From Muscardinus avellanarius (Eukaryota; Chordata; Mammalia; Rodentia; Gliridae): a stretch of 64,000 bases of DNA. A model generated the notes under the pieces. That model searched no databases, was not told where the DNA came from, and saw nothing but the letters and a program-made list of their open reading frames with translations. Location of the stretch: the NCBI GenBank assembly GCA_963383645.1, contig OY726574.1:59642394-59706393 (forward strand), read 5' to 3'. Of this stretch, positions 63,515-64,000 are shown piece by piece. How positions within the stretch are numbered: position 1 is the stretch's first letter; every line of letters begins with the position of its first letter. The position numbers and the translations under genes are program-made.

Positions 63515-63515
63515 T
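63294..63515 (+). mobile_element. B1-dID SINE, sense, 5'-truncated, with (CA)n tail
   Basis: Begins within the B1 half (TATAATTCCAGAACTTGGGA), so the first ~22 nt are missing. The ID half is GGCTGAGGGTATAGCTCAGG. The tail is (CA)n at 63462-63512 with one AG interruption. Lies head-to-head with the antisense SINE before it. Confidence 0.88.
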
Positions 63516-63866
63516 TCTTTTTTTAATGATAATTTTATTCTCAGAATTTAGCCACATCTGCAGTAGAGGAATGTTTTCGTGGGCCATCTAGACGTGTGCC
63601 TGGCTTTGCTCCTCTCTTTCAGTGACGTGTGAACAGCAAAGACACCAGGTCACTCAGGGCGCCCTGCCTGCTGTTGGCACGTCACTGTGCAGAGGCCTGG
63701 GGGACACGAGGAAGCCGACTCTGAAGTGCTAGGGACAGCGCAGGAAGCTGAAGGCTGAGAGGGGAGAGCAGAAGGGTCACCAGGGGTGTGGTGGCTTGGA
63801 GGACCAAGAAGGAGTGTGTTCCATGGAATCTACTTATCTAAAATTTTGCTTTTAAACAGACACAGG
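63516..63866. other. Unique DNA, nothing recognised
   Basis: No repeat or exon recognised. Confidence 0.35.
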
Positions 63867-64000
63867 ATAATTAATTATACAAGTTTAGGGGGTACACCGT
63901 CAGCTTTTCTAAAATACATACTTTGTGAAATGATCAAAGCAGGGTAATTGATATATCTATCACCTTGAAGGTATACCTTGGCACTGTGGTCAGAACATTC
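63867..64000 (-). mobile_element. L1 (L1M-type) 3'UTR fragment, antisense, runs off the window
   Basis: TTAGGGGGTACACCGTCAGC, AATGATCAAAGCAGGGTAAT, TGATATATCTATCACCTTGA and GTCAGAACATTC follow the reverse complement of the ancient L1 3'UTR (GGGGTACATGTGATATTTTG / AATGATCAAATCAGGGTAAT / CATCACCTCAAA). Confidence 0.75.

Overview
This window is non-coding nuclear DNA from a mammal, most likely a squirrel-family rodent (Sciuridae). The evidence is the dominant repeat. About 45 full or partial copies of a dimeric SINE join a 7SL-derived B1-like half (Pol III-type start, GCCGGGCGTGGTGGCGCACG) to a tRNA-Ala/ID-derived half (GGCTGGGG..TAGCTC..GGTTCAATCCCCAGTACC). This is the B1-dID architecture known from squirrels and relatives. 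A free-standing ID element, ERVL-MaLR LTRs, MIR/L2 relics, a MER5A-like hAT relic and L1 3' tails complete a normal rodent repeat complement. I cannot separate ground squirrel, marmot or tree squirrel from the sequence.

I found no protein-coding exon, tRNA, rRNA or other functional gene that I can support. The long open frames lie in simple repeats (for example about 6450-6910, 26750-27400 and 58090-58880), inside SINEs, or in GC-rich DNA with no recognisable domain. The window is therefore intergenic or a large-intron segment.

Layout. 1-6200: mostly unique sequence with two sense MaLR LTRs, an L1 tail, MIRs and one local duplication. 6200-12350: scattered SINEs, a 260-bp polypurine tract, an ID element and a multiply nested SINE/L1 composite. 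12400-19560: a MER5A relic, SINEs, an L2-containing duplication beside a SINE cluster, and an antisense LTR. 19560-33300: a SINE-rich belt containing most microsatellites, an AT-rich hairpin and a SINE with a duplicated ID half. 33300-42560: long repeat-poor stretches and a few young SINEs. 42561-44846: a structurally complete, antisense MaLR provirus-like element (LTR, internal region, LTR). 44850-53720: MIRs, young SINEs and a 39-bp minisatellite. 53720-57610: a 3.9-kb repeat-poor island with AT-rich, homeobox-motif-dense DNA. 57610-64000: SINEs, a minisatellite plus long polypyrimidine tract, two MaLR LTRs interrupted by SINEs, a head-to-head inverted SINE pair and an L1 3'UTR at the right edge.

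Nothing here works as an operon or pathway. The most interesting items are: a young SINE subfamily with a diagnostic internal hairpin that is expanded in one copy and deleted in another; the complete MaLR; several candidate conserved regulatory islands; two local duplications; and unusual repeat structures. Family assignments rest on recognising consensus features by eye. The regulatory islands are inference only.
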